From Schaalia georgiae DSM 6843 (GTDB lineage Bacteria; Actinomycetota; Actinomycetes; Actinomycetales; Actinomycetaceae), in assembly GCF_000429245.1 (NCBI RefSeq), contig NZ_KE386870.1, forward strand, positions 155,311 through 219,310: a DNA stretch of 64,000 nucleotides, in the 5' to 3' direction. The position numbers were made by a program, and so were the translations under genes. The notes beneath the pieces are model-generated. The model saw only the letters and a list, made by a program, of their open reading frames with translations, did no database searches and was not told where the DNA came from. Below are positions 62,977 to 64,000 of the stretch, piece by piece; position 1 is the first letter of the stretch; the number at the start of each line of letters is the position of its first letter.

Positions 62977-64000
62977 GCGCCCCGCACGGCGTTGTCATCC
63001 GCGCCCACCCCCGCCACGAGGGCGCCCTCGTGGAGGCGATACGCGCCAGCGACGAGGACCTCGAAGTCGTGAGGCGGTGCGCGGACATGGCGGAGGTGAG
63101 CGCGGCCGCCCGCTCCGGCGTCGCCGACCTCGCCGTCCTCGACGCCGCCGACCCCGACGTGGACCGCCCGCTGCTCGCCGAGCTCTCCCGAGCGGGCATG
63201 CGCGCCGTCCTCATCGCAGCCCCCGACGACGAGGCCCGCGCCCGCTCCCTCGGCGGGGCCGGAACCGCCCTGGCCGGCGATCCCGAACAGGCCGTGCGCG
63301 CACTGATCGCCGCGCTCGTGGACGCGCCTCCCGCGCCCGATCCGTGCGACGACCCGCCGACCCCTCCCGCACCCCCCACCGACTCCTCCCTCATCGCGGT
63401 GTGGGGGACCAGCGGGGCGCCCGGCCGCTCCAGCGTCGCAGTCTCCGTGGCCCACGCGCTCGCCAAGTCCGCGCCGACACTGCTCATCGACGCCGACACG
63501 GCGAATCCGTCGGTCGCCCACTTGCTGGGGCTCCCCGTGGACGTCTCGGGCCTGTCCGCCCTCAGCCGCCAAGCCGTCCGCGCCCCGATCGGCCCCTTGG
63601 ACCTGCACCGCCTCGCCTCCCCCAGGTCCCCCGGGCTCGACGTCCTCACCGGCCTCACCAGCCCCCACCGCTGGCGCGAGGCCGCGCCCAGCTCGCTCGA
63701 GCGCATCCTGGAGGCCGCGCGCGGCGCCTACCGCTTCGTCGTCGTGGACGTGTCCGCCACAAGCCTCGACCCCCTCCCCTCCCTGCGGCGCCCGGGCGGC
63801 GGCCGCGACGACGCCGCCCTGGCGGTCCTGGCCGCCGCCGACAGGGTCCTCGTGGTCGCCCGAGGGGACACCGTGGGGATCAACCGGCTCGACCACCTCG
63901 CGAAATGGTGGGAGGACAGCGGTTTGGAGGCTCCCCTCGACCTCGTCGTCTCCAGGGTGTCCGCCTCGAGCGTCGGCGGGCGGCCCGCAGCGGTCCTCAT
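62973..64000 (+). CDS. CpaE-like ATPase (3' end cut by window edge)
   Basis: About 342 residues are visible before the window ends. An N-terminal receiver-like domain (residues about 1-110) is followed by a ParA/MinD-type ATPase (about 135 onward). The P-loop reads WGTSGAPGRSSVAVSVAHAL: the deviant Walker A lysine and the usual GKT are absent (GRSS). LLIDADTANPSVAHLLGL and FVVVDVSA are Walker B-like segments. CpaE proteins localise Tad pilus machinery. The substituted P-loop is also seen in some actinobacterial homologues, so it need not be decay. Coupled to the SAF gene by 4 bp. Confidence 0.82.
   Translation, partial: MSAPHGVVIRAHPRHEGALVEAIRASDEDLEVVRRCADMAEVSAAARSGVADLAVLDAADPDVDRPLLAELSRAGMRAVLIAAPDDEARARSLGGAGTALAGDPEQAVRALIAALVDAPPAPDPCDDPPTPPAPPTDSSLIAVWGTSGAPGRSSVAVSVAHALAKSAPTLLIDADTANPSVAHLLGLPVDVSGLSALSRQAVRAPIGPLDLHRLASPRSPGLDVLTGLTSPHRWREAAPSSLERILEAARGAYRFVVVDVSATSLDPLPSLRRPGGGRDDAALAVLAAADRVLVVARGDTVGINRLDHLAKWWEDSGLEAPLDLVVSRVSASSVGGRPAAVL

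Overview
The window is high-GC actinobacterial chromosome. Gene content (WhiB2, MtrA-MtrB-LpqB, TIGR03089, DUF3499, MoxR/DUF58, SecA without a zinc tail, several apparently leaderless starts) points to the Actinomycetaceae (Actinomyces/Schaalia-like). The species cannot be named from the sequence alone. No rRNA or tRNA gene was found.

Layout. 1-4.4 kb: a truncated membrane protein, a solitary methylmalonate/malonate-semialdehyde dehydrogenase and a sugar/inositol-type MFS transporter. 4.9-12.6 kb (minus strand): a compact operon resembling the lic phosphocholine pathway. It holds an HTH-cytidylyltransferase-choline kinase fusion, a LicB-like permease, two LicD phosphotransferases, a Wzx-like flippase and a GT4 glycosyltransferase. 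12.6-13.8 kb: non-coding, rich in short repeats. 13.8-19.2 kb: a DUF2142 membrane protein, two divergent GT4 enzymes and a GT2 enzyme. 19.2-20.6 kb: decayed IS5- and IS256-type transposases and more repeat arrays. 20.9-21.1 kb: a four-repeat CRISPR array of type I-E geometry (29-bp repeats, 32-bp spacers) with no cas gene in view. 21.2-28.8 kb: an export and decoration cluster (SDR epimerase, rhamnan-synthesis-F-like protein, acyltransferase 3 plus SGNH/AlgX partner, Wzm/Wzt ABC exporter). 28.9-36.1 kb: a secreted choline-binding-repeat NlpC/P60 enzyme, a lipoprotein, GT2, a second DUF2142 protein, RmlB and another GT2.

From 36.4 kb the order becomes the conserved actinobacterial core known from the Mycobacterium Rv3235-Rv3260 neighbourhood: TIGR03089, WhiB2, a large GT2/membrane protein, DUF5719, an Rv3259-like protein, DUF3499, RDD, SpoIIM, DUF58, MoxR, DUF4350, DUF4129, a membrane protein frameshifted at a C7 tract, MtrA-MtrB-LpqB, ComF, HPF, SecA, an Rv3235-like protein and LysM. 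The right end enters a Flp/Tad pilus locus (CpaB-like SAF protein, CpaE-like ATPase).

How it fits together. The first 36 kb looks like a variable cell-surface glycan island beside the conserved core. The lic-type genes would activate choline and transfer phosphocholine to a glycan. The ABC exporter, flippase, epimerase, RmlB, GTs and O-acetylation pair would build and export polymer. The choline-binding-repeat peptidase could be held at the surface by that phosphocholine, a pneumococcus-like arrangement that is unusual for an actinobacterium. The most puzzling non-coding signal is a set of short box arrays with about 20-bp pitch, direct copies followed by inverted copies, that recur with different sequences in gene-free spaces.
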